From contig BCKC01000007.1 of assembly GCA_001600455.1 (NCBI GenBank), positions 1,242,019 through 1,306,018 of the forward strand: DNA of 64,000 nt, in the 5' to 3' direction. Numbering within the stretch: position 1 is the stretch's first letter; every line of letters starts with the position of its first letter. The notes under the pieces were generated by a model. That model saw only the letters and a program-made list of their open reading frames with translations. It was not told the DNA's origin and made no database searches. Positions 44,875-57,670 of the stretch are shown here, piece by piece. Position numbers and translations under genes: made by a program. Source of the stretch: Endocalyx cinctus. Its lineage: Eukaryota; Ascomycota; Sordariomycetes; Amphisphaeriales; Apiosporaceae.

Positions 44875-46299
44875 TTAAGGGCCAGGAAGGTCCTCATTTT
44901 TCTGCACGCCCTGGGCGCCGCTGCTATCGAGCCCCTCCCATCCGCGATCCCAACCTTTCTTGCCATCCACGGCAGCTCCGGACTCGCCATTCTCGGCAAT
45001 GCCTTTGATGTCGCTCCAGTACTCGAGCCTCCTAATCTCTTCGTCGGCATGTCCTATAGCCTCGGCAAGGTTTTGGGCCTTTTTACTCTCGGGAGCCTTT
45101 CCCTTTTCCCCGCCCTTTGTCTCCTCTTCGTGCAGGGCCGTCAGCCGGGAGAGGAGCAGATGACGGGAAGCCTGGAACACGAACATGGCCAATATCTCGT
45201 GCATGTACTCCTGTAGTTGAGATAGATCATCTGTGCAATGTTTAATGTAATTTTCTACCGCCTCCAATTTTTCGCGGTCTATACGTGATTTTCTGAGTAC
45301 CGTCATTAGAGATTGGGCAGTTTGTAACTCTAAAGACATTTCTTTGGCATGATCTTCGTTATCACACGTGATCTCTCTAGATGGCTTGGTACCATTCCGT
45401 GGTGCATCAAGCTCTCGACTGACGCTCATTTGTTCATCCTCCTCGACAGCGACCACGCTATCATGGTGAGGACCCTGGGCGGGTGCGACGGTGAAATATT
45501 GGTCGTTTAAGAAATGGGGGTCCTTTAATTGAAAATCGTCCCTCTTTTTGATCCTCCTTCTAATCCAAGTCCTCCGCCTCACGAAGGAGTTCCACCACTT
45601 GGGCCCATGCCACGAAAACGTCTTAGCGAACATAAATGAATATTCCCAACCGTCCTTATCGATTTGGATGGTCTCGTCTTTATTTATCCTCCATTCTGGC
45701 CAAATCCATTCCCAACTCGGATCAGGCACCTGGGCATTGTGTATATTGGTAGGACTAGCCTTCTGAGCAGAATTAGTCCAAGCAGGAGGATCTAAATTTC
45801 CTAGAGCGAAGGAAGAAAAGAGAGGTATGCCGCAAAGAAAGCCACCTCTCTCGTTCTCGTACAGGACGTCGATTTCGGTCTCGGGCTCTTGTCTGGGATG
45901 AGATACACGCCTCGACCGTCGTTTATCATTATGTTTATTATTGATAGAATGTGACGATCCATTCTGGGTCTTCCCTTCTTCAGATTCTGGAGGACCCGTG
46001 TTGGTGCTTGCCGTCCCGTTAGCCCCCGTTTCAGATGCTCGGCCTTCGTGAGATATGCCGTTGGAATTTTCGGGTTGATTTTTTACACGGGCGGAAGTTG
46101 GCGTGTCGGGATGTATTAATGGTTGCCCTGAGGCGGATATATCGTCAAAATGGGAGGTCGTAGTACTTAAAGGTCGTTCATCTTGGGTCGGTGTGTCGGC
46201 TGGGGATTGGTCAACGAGACGTATCTCGTGATCTATATCTACATCTTTGAGAGAAGGGACGCGACGGGAGCTGCGCAGGTGCGCTCTAGCCTTTGACAT
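44875..46299 (-). CDS. DysF-domain protein, Mug65/Spo73-like (474 aa)
   Basis: A single exon beginning at ATG 46299 (MSKARAHLRSSRRVPSL). Residues 1-135 are disordered and Ser/Asn-rich. Residues of about 141-253 form a dysferlin (DysF) module: TEIDVLYENERGGFLCGIPL, then WTNSAQ, DPSWEWIWPEWRI, GWEYSFMF, FSWHGPKWWNSFVRRRTWIR. The paired aromatic and arginine residues (Trp-x-Trp, RRRTWIRRR) are characteristic. The C-terminal half is helical and charged (EKLEAVENYIKHCTDDLSQL). DysF-only proteins of this type include fission-yeast Mug65 and budding-yeast Spo73, tied to sporulation membrane formation; peroxisomal Pex30-type proteins share the module but have membrane helices, absent here. Confidence 0.8.
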   Translation of the reverse strand: MSKARAHLRSSRRVPSLKDVDIDHEIRLVDQSPADTPTQDERPLSTTTSHFDDISASGQPLIHPDTPTSARVKNQPENSNGISHEGRASETGANGTASTNTGPPESEEGKTQNGSSHSINNKHNDKRRSRRVSHPRQEPETEIDVLYENERGGFLCGIPLFSSFALGNLDPPAWTNSAQKASPTNIHNAQVPDPSWEWIWPEWRINKDETIQIDKDGWEYSFMFAKTFSWHGPKWWNSFVRRRTWIRRRIKKRDDFQLKDPHFLNDQYFTVAPAQGPHHDSVVAVEEDEQMSVSRELDAPRNGTKPSREITCDNEDHAKEMSLELQTAQSLMTVLRKSRIDREKLEAVENYIKHCTDDLSQLQEYMHEILAMFVFQASRHLLLSRLTALHEEETKGGEKGKAPESKKAQNLAEAIGHADEEIRRLEYWSDIKGIAENGESGAAVDGKKGWDRGWEGLDSSGAQGVQKNEDLPGP

Positions 46300-48481
46300 A
46301 GTTAGAGTTCAACGAAACTCAGCATAATGAAAACATCAAAACTAGCTGTCGTCGTCAATTGAATAGGCTAGCATATAGAACGCGAAGAAGACAATAGACG
46401 ATAAATTAATGGACACGGTTGTTTCAGATTATGATTCATCAACCCACATGTAGCAACTTTCCAAAACAATAATTGGTTAAAATTAGATTATTTACTTTGA
46501 TTAATAGATAAATAGAAGGATATCTTAATAGAAGAAGGATAGTTCAGAGTAGGTAGTAACTTAAACGAAGTGACCTTGAGGAAATGAAGTCGGTTGTAAT
46601 TTGGTGGAATGTGATAAGAGGAAGAAGACGAGGACTAGAAATTTTGCAAAAGCTAGTGGAAGTCAAACAACTTCGATGACGAAGGCGGCTATTCAAGGAA
46701 GCCTGAACCTTACCTTCATCCTACAAGTATATCCACTATGTTGTAGTATTTGTGACTGAGTTACATTTAAAACCCAGGTCAGCTACTAAATGGTAGCTAA
46801 TAAGGAGGATAAGCGATATATTTCTTTGCAGAATCTAGTTGGTCTTTAAAAAAGGATAGCAGGGGTCGAAATCTTGAACTGGTGATACTGAACGGACGCA
46901 TGGATTGGATACACAAGATTCACGGATTATGGTGATGTAATTGGAGAAACCGAGCTGAGCTTGAATATGTTACAAGGTACTTAAGTACGTACATTAGCAA
47001 GCTGTGAGATCCACTGTAGCTCTAAAACTGACATTTTCAGTGGAGAGATATCTTAACGTATTTACCGTAGGCTGCGTAGGATATTCGAAGTTATGCAGGG
47101 TTATGTATTCGCTTTGCGCTTATGCAAAACTGGGATCAGCTTCGGTTAGGCTTAGTTTAAAAGTAGCATGGCTCGGGTTTAAGTTCTGCATGTATATTGG
47201 ATACGGCTTTGAGAAGCTTCCTGTATAAGAGAAGATCGAAGAAGAGACAGTCCATCCAGGATTAATAGACAGATAGACTCTAGAGAATCATCTCTCAAAA
47301 TTTGAGGATTTGGACTAAAGAGCAAGATACGACGAATGCACGAATGTACATAATGAGGTTGTCATTTCCAAGCATATTTAAGCTATCGACGACAAGCACC
47401 CCGAAAAGCCGCTGCTACATCTAGTATTGGACAATTTCCTAATAAGTGGTCCTTGTAGGCCTCATCAATGTTTCCTCTTTAACCTACTAGGCACGAACTT
47501 TACTAGATTTCCCAATATATTCCCCGAGAAAGGGTTAAGTAAAGAACTACTGCAAGAGACCGTACAGCTCGTTCTTCGATATGAGTTGGATCCCCAGATA
47601 CCTTGGCGCACCTGTCACTGTGCTATACTAAGAAATCGATTCGTCGACGTAAGTCTTTTTTTTCTTCAAATTGTTTCACACTTATTTCTAGTAGGACATA
47701 AGTTGCAATCGTTATCAAACTTCCCTTCTGGTAGTAGTGCCTGCTTATACATCCTGACATCCAAAGTTCCTGGATGCCATCCTGCCAGGTACAATTTTCA
47801 TAGTACACCTATCAAGCGAGGAATATATATTATACAACTCAAAGAATTGGACTATACATGAAATAAGAGCGACCGACAGCAACAAAGAGAAGCAAGATTA
47901 ACGAGGTAAAAGTAAATTAAAGTCTATTCAAATTTACCTATTTAAACCTAACCTAGTAATTTCTTTCTCTCTTTTTCAAAGACGAGCCACGGTTCAAGAT
48001 CTTTGTACCCCAACTTATGCGATGACCGGTAAAGAGTACATTCGGCATCCCCACACCCCGCAATCGAATCGAATGTAAGTTACGTCATGTATATATCAAA
48101 ACGGGCAATGCGAACAGAGAAGAAAGCGCAGAAGGTGCATTGAAGAATCACGATTTCAGTCATACGGTTAGGAGCATTTGCGCCGTAAGCCACTTGCCAA
48201 CGTAGATTTTACCTAACAAATCACGATAAACCTGTCTCTGTGAAACCAAAAAGCCTTGACATTTTAATGACTCTATCCCCCTCTTCTTTTTCCCGTAGTA
48301 TTGTCCATCGGTACACGTCCATGCTATATAAAGACTTCCTGCCTGAATCATCACATCATAGTCATTCCTCACCGAAACACCCTCCTCATAACATTAAACT
48401 ATTTACTACCAATAACTTGACATATTCCCGTCGACCTCTCTCTTGTACAAATAAATAATCCTCAGCACCCGTACACCCACC
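46300..48481. other. intergenic, divergent promoters
   Basis: A 2.2-kb gap between the DysF gene (minus) and the small helical protein (plus). A 145-codon frame at 47427-47861 has some protein-like stretches but no domain and is not called. A TATA element at 48325-48333 belongs to the downstream gene. Confidence 0.55.
48325..48333 (+). promoter_or_regulatory. TATA box of the small helical-protein gene
   Basis: TATATAAAG lies about 150 bases upstream of the ATG at 48482 and is followed by a CA/CT-rich leader. It is a good match to a fungal TATA element. Confidence 0.55.
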
Positions 48482-49087
48482 ATGTCTAAATCTAGAGCTC
48501 CCCTCCTGATTGGCGCCACCGCTGTCGGTGGTATCGGTTACTACCTCTACTCGGCCGGCGGAAACACCAGCGTTGCCCAAAAACAGGCTGAAGGTATACA
48601 TAATCTTTCCAGCTAACTCTTTACCCCCCCTAACATCATTTATTTTTCACACTTAATATTGTCGCGTGCTAATTCATTTACCTTTTTTTTTTTTACGATA
48701 GCCGACGCGCACAAGCTCTCAGCCAAGATCCGAGGAGAGCTACCAGGTCGAGAAAAGGAGGCCGAGAAGGATGTTCAGAAGTGGGGCGCGCAAGCCGGAG
48801 CCAAATTTGACAGCGCCGTAAGTTTCTTTTACCTTTTTTTTTTTTTTTGTTTTCTCTTCTCTTCTCTTTCTCGTCGTTGATGTCGGAAAAAAAAAACCAC
48901 GCTAACAAGTCGCGAATAATACTGTAAATAGGTAGAAAAGTCGCAAGCCGAACTTCGAAAGGCCGAAGCGTACGCTAAGGACACTAAAGATGCCGGTCTG
49001 CAGAAGATTGACGAGCTTGACAAAAAGATCGAGACCGAGGCCGGCAAGGCGAAGAGCGGTCTCTCTAGCTGGTTTGGAGGAAAGTGA
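48482..49087 (+). CDS. small membrane-anchored helical protein, 'calcofluor white hypersensitive'-like (127 aa)
   Basis: Exons are 48482-48593, 48702-48817 and 48932-49087, all joining in phase (128 codons with the stop). The N-terminus has a short hydrophobic segment with glycine pairs (LLIGATAVGGIGYYLYSAGG, about residues 8-28), followed by an amphipathic, highly charged helix of Lys/Glu/Ala repeats (AEKDVQKWGAQAGAKFDSAV, KKIETEAGKAKSGLS) ending in WFGGK. This layout matches small ascomycete proteins annotated as calcofluor-white-hypersensitive, probably mitochondrial or ER membrane-anchored with a LEA-like tail. That name comes from annotation transfer and says little about biochemistry. 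Confidence 0.7.
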
Positions 49088-49428
49088 GAAGAGTAGAGGC
49101 ACTGTAACATAATTCGTCGTTTTTGACGACATAACCAAAAAAACAAAATACCCCAACCATACCGACTATTCATAGTCAAGTTTACCTACCTTTTTCAACA
49201 TCGAATTATTGTTTATAGTTGTACGGGTTGTTTGATATGGGTGGAATGGAACTCTGTACGAATTAATGTCTGAAGGCTACTGAAACTAATTTTTTTTTTT
49301 GTAACCATAACGCCAAACATGGTGTAAACATCACCACAATGCCCAGTCTTTCCTTCGGCTCCCTTGAAACGTGATAGTCTGAGTTTCTTGTCGTCGATAC
49401 TTCATAATCAAATTCATACCGTACTTGA
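49088..49428. other. convergent 3' intergenic region
   Basis: 341 bp between the convergent 3' ends of the small helical-protein gene and DIM1. It has a poly-T run near 49291-49300. No gene. Confidence 0.7.
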
Positions 49429-51355
<1,927 letters not shown>

Positions 51356-51782
51356 GGTAATCCTTGGGAATCCTTACACTCTCTTTGCAAGAAATCCGCA
51401 CAGATTTTGCGAATTACTTGTAATTTACAATAAGATATTCTTTATTAAATTTGGGATATAATTCATGGAGGGGCAGCACTCTGATCGACCTTTTTTTTTT
51501 TTTTTTCCACCACTGTTACTGAATTTCGAGGCCTAAATGGCATACTATCGTTATCGCGTTCTTATCATTGCGCCGATAAGGAAATGTGGAGACTAAGTGT
51601 AGCCTGGAATTAAGTATTTAGGTATTTTGACTGCTGAGCTATTCCTCTGAGCTTAAATACTTCAAATGTCTAACCTCTCGAAATTGTATACCCTACTTAA
51701 TTTATCGAGTTGTATCTTTCTTACTTTCAGAAATTTCTCACGAAAGAGGGTATTAATATTATGATAAATAAAGAAGAATAAA
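51356..51782. promoter_or_regulatory. bidirectional promoter region between DIM1 and PRP6
   Basis: Only 427 bp separate the start codons of two divergent housekeeping genes, so both promoters must lie here. It contains a poly-T/poly-A tract at 51491-51506 and no clear TATA box. Coupled control is inferred from the layout only. Confidence 0.6.
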
Positions 51783-54665
51783 ATGACTGGACGACGCGAT
51801 TTTTTAAGTCAACCTGCCCCCGACAACTACGTCGCTGGTTTAGGTCGTGGTGCGACAGGTTTTACGACACGTTCAGATTTAGGTCCTGCTAGAGAAGGAC
51901 CATCCGAAGATCAGATCAAAGAAGCTCTCGCGAAACGAGCAGCACAATTAGGATTCAGTGATCCAAGTGGAGCAAAGAAAGGAGACGACGACAACGATGA
52001 CAACGATGAACGCTATCAAGATCCCGAGAACGAGACAGGCCTTTTCGCCGGTGGTATATATGACAAAGACGACGATGAGGCCGATCGCATATATCAGGAC
52101 ATAGATGAAAAGATGGACAAAAGACGTAAAGCTCGAAGGTTAGTGATTTCTGATTTTTCTTATTACATAACTCCCCCCAACCAGTTCATAATTCATCCCA
52201 AAGATATAGTGGAACAGATTACCGACGATTTCTTTTTACACACGATTAGGGAAGCCCGAGAGAAAGCCGAACGTGAGGAATACGAGCGCAAAAACCCCAA
52301 AATTCAGCAACAGTTCGCCGATTTAAAACGAGGACTAGAAGCAGTCAGCGAAGATGACTGGGCCAATCTTCCTGAAGTCGGAGATCTTACCGGAAAGAAT
52401 AGACGAAGCAAGCAAGCGAGGCAACAACGCTTCTATGCAGTTCCGGATAGTGTATTGGCCGCCGCAGGTTCTTCTAGCGAACTCGGAACCACCGTAGCCG
52501 ACGATGGCGGAGCAACGAGTACTTCGTCTGGTCAAGATGGTACCACTACCAACTTTGCCAAGATCGGTCAAGCCAGAGACAAGGTGCTTCAGGTTAGGCT
52601 AGACCAAGCATCGCAGAACGGAACGAGTACAAGTGTAGACCCCAAAGGATACCTTACGAGTCTTGCGAAGTCATCATTACCCGAAAGCGCTGCCCAGGTC
52701 GGTGACATCAACCGAGTGAGAGAGCTGCTAGAATCCGTGATAAAGACAAATCCAGGTAACGGGCCTGGTTGGATAGCTAGAGCTCGTCTAGAAGAGCTTG
52801 CGGGTAAAATTGTCAAGGCTCGTGACGTAATATCGAAAGGTTGCGACCAGTGTCCAAAGAGTGAAGACGTGTGGCTGGAGAATATCCGATTAAATGAAAA
52901 GCGAAATGCGAAGATTATTGCTGCTAAGGCTATCCAGAAAAATAACCGTTCTGTCCGCCTCTGGGTTGAAGCTATGAAGTTAGAAGACGATGCGAGATCC
53001 AAGAAGAGAGTTATCAGGCATGCGCTGGACCATATTCCCGAGTCCGAGGCTCTCTGGAAAGAAGCAGTTAATCTGGAAGAGGATCCCGCTGATGCTAAGC
53101 TGCTCCTAGCGAAAGCTACCGAACTTATACCGGCATCAGTCGATCTTTGGTTAGCATTAGCTCGTCTAGAGACCCCGGAGAATGCCCAGAAAGTACTCAA
53201 CAAAGCTCGAAAACACGTCCCGACGTCGTACGAAATTTGGATAGCCGCCGCGCGTTTACAGGAGCAGCTTGGTCAAGGCGAGAAGGTCAACGTTATGAAG
53301 CGTGCCGCGCAGGTTCTCGTAAAAGAGTCGGCGATGCCCAAACGAGAAGAATGGATAGGAGAAGCCGAGAAATGCGAGGAGGAGGGCGCGATAGTAACCT
53401 GCGGCGCTATCATTCGAGAAACGCTTGGATACGGTCTCGACGAGGACGACGATCGAAAGGATACCTGGCTAGACGATGCTCGCGGAAGCATCAACCGAGG
53501 AATGTACGAAACGGCACGCGCCATTTACTCATACGCGCTGCGAGTATTTCCGACTAGTAAGACGATATGGCTAGCGGCGGCTGATCTCGAGAGGAACCAC
53601 GGTTCTAAAGAGGATCTATGGCAAGTGCTGGAGAAGGCTGTAAACGCGGTGCCCCGTAGCGAGGTGTTATGGATGATGTTGGCGAAAGAGAAGTGGCAGG
53701 CTGGACAGATAGATGACGCCCGACGAGTACTCGGAAGAGCCTTTAAGCAGAATCCTAACAATGAGGATATCTGGCTCGCCGCCGTCAAGCTGGAGGCAGA
53801 GAACAACCAGATAGACCAGGCACGGGGCTTGCTCAAGACAGCGCGACAAGAAGCCCCGACGGATCGTGTGTGGATGAAGAGCGTAGCGTTTGAGCGACAG
53901 CTAGGCGATACTGATGCAGCCCTTGACCTCGCTCAGCAAGCGCTCGAACTTTTCCCTACCAGCGCCAAGATATGGATGATGAAGGGACAGATCTACGAGG
54001 ACCTGGGCAAGATGCTTCAGGCGCGAGAGGCGTACAGTACTGGCGTGAAAGCGGTACCCAAATCGGTCCCGCTCTGGCTCCTGTACGCCCGTCTCGAGGA
54101 GAATTTAGGCCAGCTCCCCAAGGCGCGTTCCGTACTCGATCGCGCCCGCTTTGCCGTCCCTAAATCGGCCGAACTCTGGTGCGAATCAATCCGTCTCGAG
54201 CGCCGCGCTCAGAACATAAAACAGGCCGAGTCCCTGATGGAGCGGGCGCTGCGTGACGTGCCCAAGGCCGACCAGGGTCTCCTCTGGAGCGAGAAGATCT
54301 GGCACCTGACGATGCGGCCACAGCGGAAACCCCGCGCCCTCGAGGCGATCAAGGAGGTAGATAACGACCCCGTCCTACTCGTCGCCGTCGCGCGCATATT
54401 CTGGGGCGAGCGAAGGCTCGAAAAAGCTCAGTCTTGGTTCGAGAAGGCGCTCGTGAGAGATTCGGACCTCGGCGACTCCTGGGCCTGGTACTACAAGTTC
54501 CTGCTCGAGCACGGCACGGACGAGAAGAGGGAGGAGGTCATTTCGAAATGTGTAGGAGTTGAGCCTAGGCATGGCGAGACGTGGCAGAGGATTGCGAAGG
54601 ATCCGAGGAATGCGAAGAAAGGGGCCGAGGAGATATTGAAACTCGTGGCGGCTGAGTTGCAATGA
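51783..54665 (+). CDS. PRP6: Pre-mRNA splicing factor PRP6 (923 aa, one intron)
   Basis: Exons are 51783-52138 and 52250-54665. The 111-bp intron (donor GTTAGT, acceptor TTAG) has no stop and is a multiple of three, so the unspliced frame stays open. Removing it restores the family sequence KARR then EAREKAEREEYERKNPKIQQ. Prp6 is the U5-associated tri-snRNP bridging protein needed for spliceosome assembly. The N-terminal PRP1 domain is evident (GRRDFLSQPAPDNYVAGLGR, NETGLFAGGIYDKDDDEADR, ANLPEVGDLTGKNRRSKQAR). From about residue 250 to the end run many HAT/TPR-type helical repeats with the W-x-x-A/E-x-L-E pattern (VWLENIRLNEKRN, LWLALARLETPEN, IWLAAADLERNHG, LWLLYARLEENLG). The length is usual for the family. 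Nuclear. Confidence 0.95.
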   Translation: MTGRRDFLSQPAPDNYVAGLGRGATGFTTRSDLGPAREGPSEDQIKEALAKRAAQLGFSDPSGAKKGDDDNDDNDERYQDPENETGLFAGGIYDKDDDEADRIYQDIDEKMDKRRKARRLVISDFSYYITPPNQFIIHPKDIVEQITDDFFLHTIREAREKAEREEYERKNPKIQQQFADLKRGLEAVSEDDWANLPEVGDLTGKNRRSKQARQQRFYAVPDSVLAAAGSSSELGTTVADDGGATSTSSGQDGTTTNFAKIGQARDKVLQVRLDQASQNGTSTSVDPKGYLTSLAKSSLPESAAQVGDINRVRELLESVIKTNPGNGPGWIARARLEELAGKIVKARDVISKGCDQCPKSEDVWLENIRLNEKRNAKIIAAKAIQKNNRSVRLWVEAMKLEDDARSKKRVIRHALDHIPESEALWKEAVNLEEDPADAKLLLAKATELIPASVDLWLALARLETPENAQKVLNKARKHVPTSYEIWIAAARLQEQLGQGEKVNVMKRAAQVLVKESAMPKREEWIGEAEKCEEEGAIVTCGAIIRETLGYGLDEDDDRKDTWLDDARGSINRGMYETARAIYSYALRVFPTSKTIWLAAADLERNHGSKEDLWQVLEKAVNAVPRSEVLWMMLAKEKWQAGQIDDARRVLGRAFKQNPNNEDIWLAAVKLEAENNQIDQARGLLKTARQEAPTDRVWMKSVAFERQLGDTDAALDLAQQALELFPTSAKIWMMKGQIYEDLGKMLQAREAYSTGVKAVPKSVPLWLLYARLEENLGQLPKARSVLDRARFAVPKSAELWCESIRLERRAQNIKQAESLMERALRDVPKADQGLLWSEKIWHLTMRPQRKPRALEAIKEVDNDPVLLVAVARIFWGERRLEKAQSWFEKALVRDSDLGDSWAWYYKFLLEHGTDEKREEVISKCVGVEPRHGETWQRIAKDPRNAKKGAEEILKLVAAELQ

Positions 54666-55003
54666 TTGTATTAGTTGTTTTTATAAGTGCTGTTTGGTAG
54701 AAAATGTGAGGGATGAGCTAAGTTAGGAAGAATCTCAATAAAGAATAAAGATTTTATCCCTATCCTCCATATACAATACTGGAAATTTGTCGGAAATTTG
54801 TCTTTTGCTTCCGTAGAAGTTTTACTACGAAAATTGTCTTGACTCATCAGTTCCGTTCTGGCTGGAACAACAAGATATATTGGCTTTGCATTTAAGTCAG
54901 TAAAACCCAGAACTTCCAACAAGATGGGTATATTTAGTTAAATACGCGTATAATGTCTAGAATTTCAAACTCGTCACAATAATTAATAATTTATCATTAT
55001 TTT
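54666..55003. other. convergent 3' intergenic region
   Basis: 338 bp of AT-rich sequence between the convergent 3' ends of PRP6 and the following minus-strand gene. No gene. Confidence 0.65.
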
Positions 55004-56622
55004 CTACGCAAAATACAGGCTCAGAGGCAAGTGATGATAAAGCTGATAATCAAACTCCTGACTCCATTCGAGCACGAAAACTTTAGTCAAAGCCACGACA
55101 CCATTAAGGTCGAACTCGATCTCGGGCCGTCTCCAAAACTCGACCTCGTCGAGCCTCGCCAAGTGCCAGTCCCCGATAGCGACGGAGACGATATCGGTAA
55201 CGACCCTAACGGAATCGCCCGAGTTCCCGTCCCGAGCCAGGACGGCCGAAGCGGCCATATGGGCCATATTATCGCGCACGAACGAGGGGTCCCAACCCTT
55301 AGCCCCGAGTTCGTCCGCCTTCTCGAGGACGGTCTTACGGAGCAGCTCGGCCAGATGCTCCCGATGCGCGTCCATGACGGGCCGGGCGTACGCGAGGAGC
55401 AAATCCCTCATCCCGCGGTGCACGCTCCACGAGAGGGAGGTCCAGGGGAGGCAGTCCAGGGCGTGGCGTACGACGGATTCCTCGTGGGGCGGGACGCGCA
55501 CGCGGACGTCTCCGAGGCCGTCCTTACTCGGCAGGACGAGCGTGAGCAATTTCCTTTCCTTCTCGTCTTCGTCATCCTCTACCTCGGCGCGGGTTAACGG
55601 TCGGGCGAAGAGGAAATCGACCTCGTACGCTTTCCCGCCCATCATGTTGTACAGGTGGCGGCTGCCGTGGGCGCCTTGGAAACCCTTGATGCCGTGCAGG
55701 AGCTTGTAGTCGCCCGACGACTTGCGTCCGCAGATGGCGACTTTGAGGCCGGACGAGGGACCGACGACGACGCCGGATATTATCTGCCCGCACCGGTCGA
55801 CGCGGTGCAGGAAGCTGCGGGGAAGCACTTCGGTCGAGCCCAGCGAGTCGTGGGCTACGAATTTTACGATGGCTTCTTGGCCTATGGGCCAGGTGATGTC
55901 TAGATGTCAAATTAGCGATAGAAAGGGGGATGTGATTATGGTCGTATGAGATGACTCGGGCTTTCTGTTATTTTGTTTTAGCAGAACTTACACCACTGCC
56001 CGCAATAAGAAGCGTATCCCGCCCGGAAACCAGAAGCTTCGCTGAACTGAAAGACCGGCCGCCCGTTCGTCACGACTAGCATGGTGATAAGAGTCGTGCG
56101 CGATATGGATATACACCCGTCGGCGAGCTGGCGAGTCAGAGCCTGATGCGGCAAGAAATCCCACGCCTTATTTCCCACGACGTCGCCCGCCCCTCCCTTG
56201 GACGACCTCGAAGCCTTGGACGAAAAGCTCGCCCTCTCGGCCGCGTCCCCGTCCGCGGGTCTAGGCAGCGTCGGCGGCGCCTGCGAGTTGAACATGGCGA
56301 GGATCAGGGACCAGCCCGCCTTGCCCGTCGGCACGAGCGGGATGCGCGCGATGTGCACGACGTGGAACCCGCAGAAGCCGTCGGACATTTTGGCCGAGAT
56401 GACGGGCCCTAAAGGGGGCGGCTTGGCGATCTTCCACCAGGGAAAGGCTTGCTGCCGCTGGAACCAGATTCCGAGGTACTCGACCGTCCGGATCGCGTGG
56501 AAGGGGTCCATCTTCTCGTTGATCGCGCTCGCTTGGGAGATCAGCCCGCCCAGACCGATCACGGTCGCGACGAACGAGAGCCAGGCCACGGCCGCGTTCG
56601 ATTGGTCCATGGAATCCGCCAT
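55004..56622 (-). CDS. conserved fungal protein of unknown function (508 aa, two exons)
   Basis: Exons are 56622-55992 and 55899-55004. The intron has donor GTAAGT and acceptor CTAG and joins in phase 1, reading YCGQWYITWPIGQEAIVKF. The start at 56622 (MADSMDQSNAAVAWL) is the first ATG in frame; an ATG four codons later is possible. Residues of about 9-34 form one hydrophobic segment (AVAWLSFVATVIGLGGLISQ) that could be a membrane anchor or signal. The rest has a mixed fold with conserved-looking blocks: LGIWFQRQQAFPWWKIAKPP, GFHVVHIARIPLV, EVLPRSFLHRVDRCGQI and a C-terminal VFVLEWSQEFDYQLYHHLP. I recognise no catalytic motif. GC-rich coding and a clean splice support a real gene. Confidence 0.75.
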
Positions 56623-57400
56623 TTGATTGATTCCTTTTCCCGTGTCGGCGTGTGTGTAGAAACATATATATTTCCTTTCTCCTTTCTGGTTTGAATTCAC
56701 TTTCTCTTAGTTAGCGAAAAGTTGTGAAGCTAGTATGGTGAAGTGAATCTACTAACGCGAACAGTAATTTCCGGATTTCGCCCCATGTATAAACAAAGTC
56801 GCTACTTGAACTCCGCGCAAGCTCTCATAATTGCATATAAAAATCGTACAAGTACTTGTTTTTTGGTAAAATGGTGTTCAGCTCAGGGCCGCCAAGAGCA
56901 CGAAGAGTTTGGGAATCGTTTCTTCGCATGGTGTTTTCCTTATGGACAGGGGTGGGTGGGGTGATATGTATCCGGAGATCCGCGCTCTTCCTTCCGGCTT
57001 TATCATCCTTCAGGAACGTTTTTCGGTCGGATGGTCTCGTAACTGACTAATCCAGTTCTGCTCTATTAATATCTTGAATATCGGGTCTTATACTAAATAT
57101 CGGGATGAAGGCGAATACTTTCCTTTTATCGTTCAGACTCTGAATTTATCGATTGCCAAGCTGAACACGAATTCGGTCTAGCGTATCTTCACACTTGCCC
57201 CTTTTATTCAGTCTTGGCCCACGCTATCGCCAGTAAGACGACTGAGGAAGTAATGCTATGTGTGATTTGCGCGTAAGAAAACGGTGATGTACGATAACAA
57301 GGTGTGCCACTACTAACTCTTTCATGGGGTATGGGGAACAGAGCATGTAAGTTTACAGCTTCTTTACTCGTATTAAACACAGCCAGAGCCGGGGAGCTAA
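56623..57400. other. intergenic upstream of the unknown two-exon gene
   Basis: This holds the promoter of the minus-strand gene. Short frames in this stretch are not protein-like. Confidence 0.55.
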
Positions 57401-57670
57401 TGTCAGGGGTCCTAGTTATCATAGAGTCTAGGGTGCGTGTCTACAACTACCTTCCGGATAGCCCCAGCAGGACACATCTATATAAGGGAGGGCTCCCGTC
57501 CGGAATAGATAGAATAAAAAGTCAAGAATCAATGCAATAGTTATTCGATTCTTAAACTAACTATGCCCCTGCTCCACTGCTAAGCTTTATCTACGTAACT
57601 ACTCCGTCCTACACTCCAACGTAAACCTATTTTCTCATACATAGTATGTGTATTTTGACTATGCTGTAGC
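57401..57670 (+). mobile_element. degenerate solo LTR (retrotransposon remnant)
   Basis: The segment shares an ordered set of words with the sequence at 63750-64000: CTATATAAGG with a GGAGGGC/CCC stem after it, TCAAGAATCAAT, CACTGCTAAGCT, CTACGTAACTAC and ACTCCAACGTA, then TTTTCTCA with ACATAG. A TATA box followed by a short transcribed region fits an LTR R-U5 layout. The boundaries, starting at a TGT, are approximate. No gag or pol is nearby. Confidence 0.6.

Noticed and set aside
40043..46299. possible biosynthetic or operon-like cluster of four minus-strand genes (DUF7587, hemerythrin-like, SDR, DysF)
   Set aside because: There is no backbone enzyme, transporter or cluster regulator, and the gaps of 0.6-1.1 kb and unrelated families suggest chance neighbours.
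47427..47861. 145-codon frame with some protein-like segments
   Set aside because: It lacks a recognisable domain or clear splice context and opens without supporting promoter features; a decayed gene is possible but not supported.
55031..56694. plus-strand ORFs opposite the unknown two-exon gene
   Set aside because: They are shadows; only the minus strand gives an in-phase GT-AG intron and a coherent hydrophobic and domain pattern.
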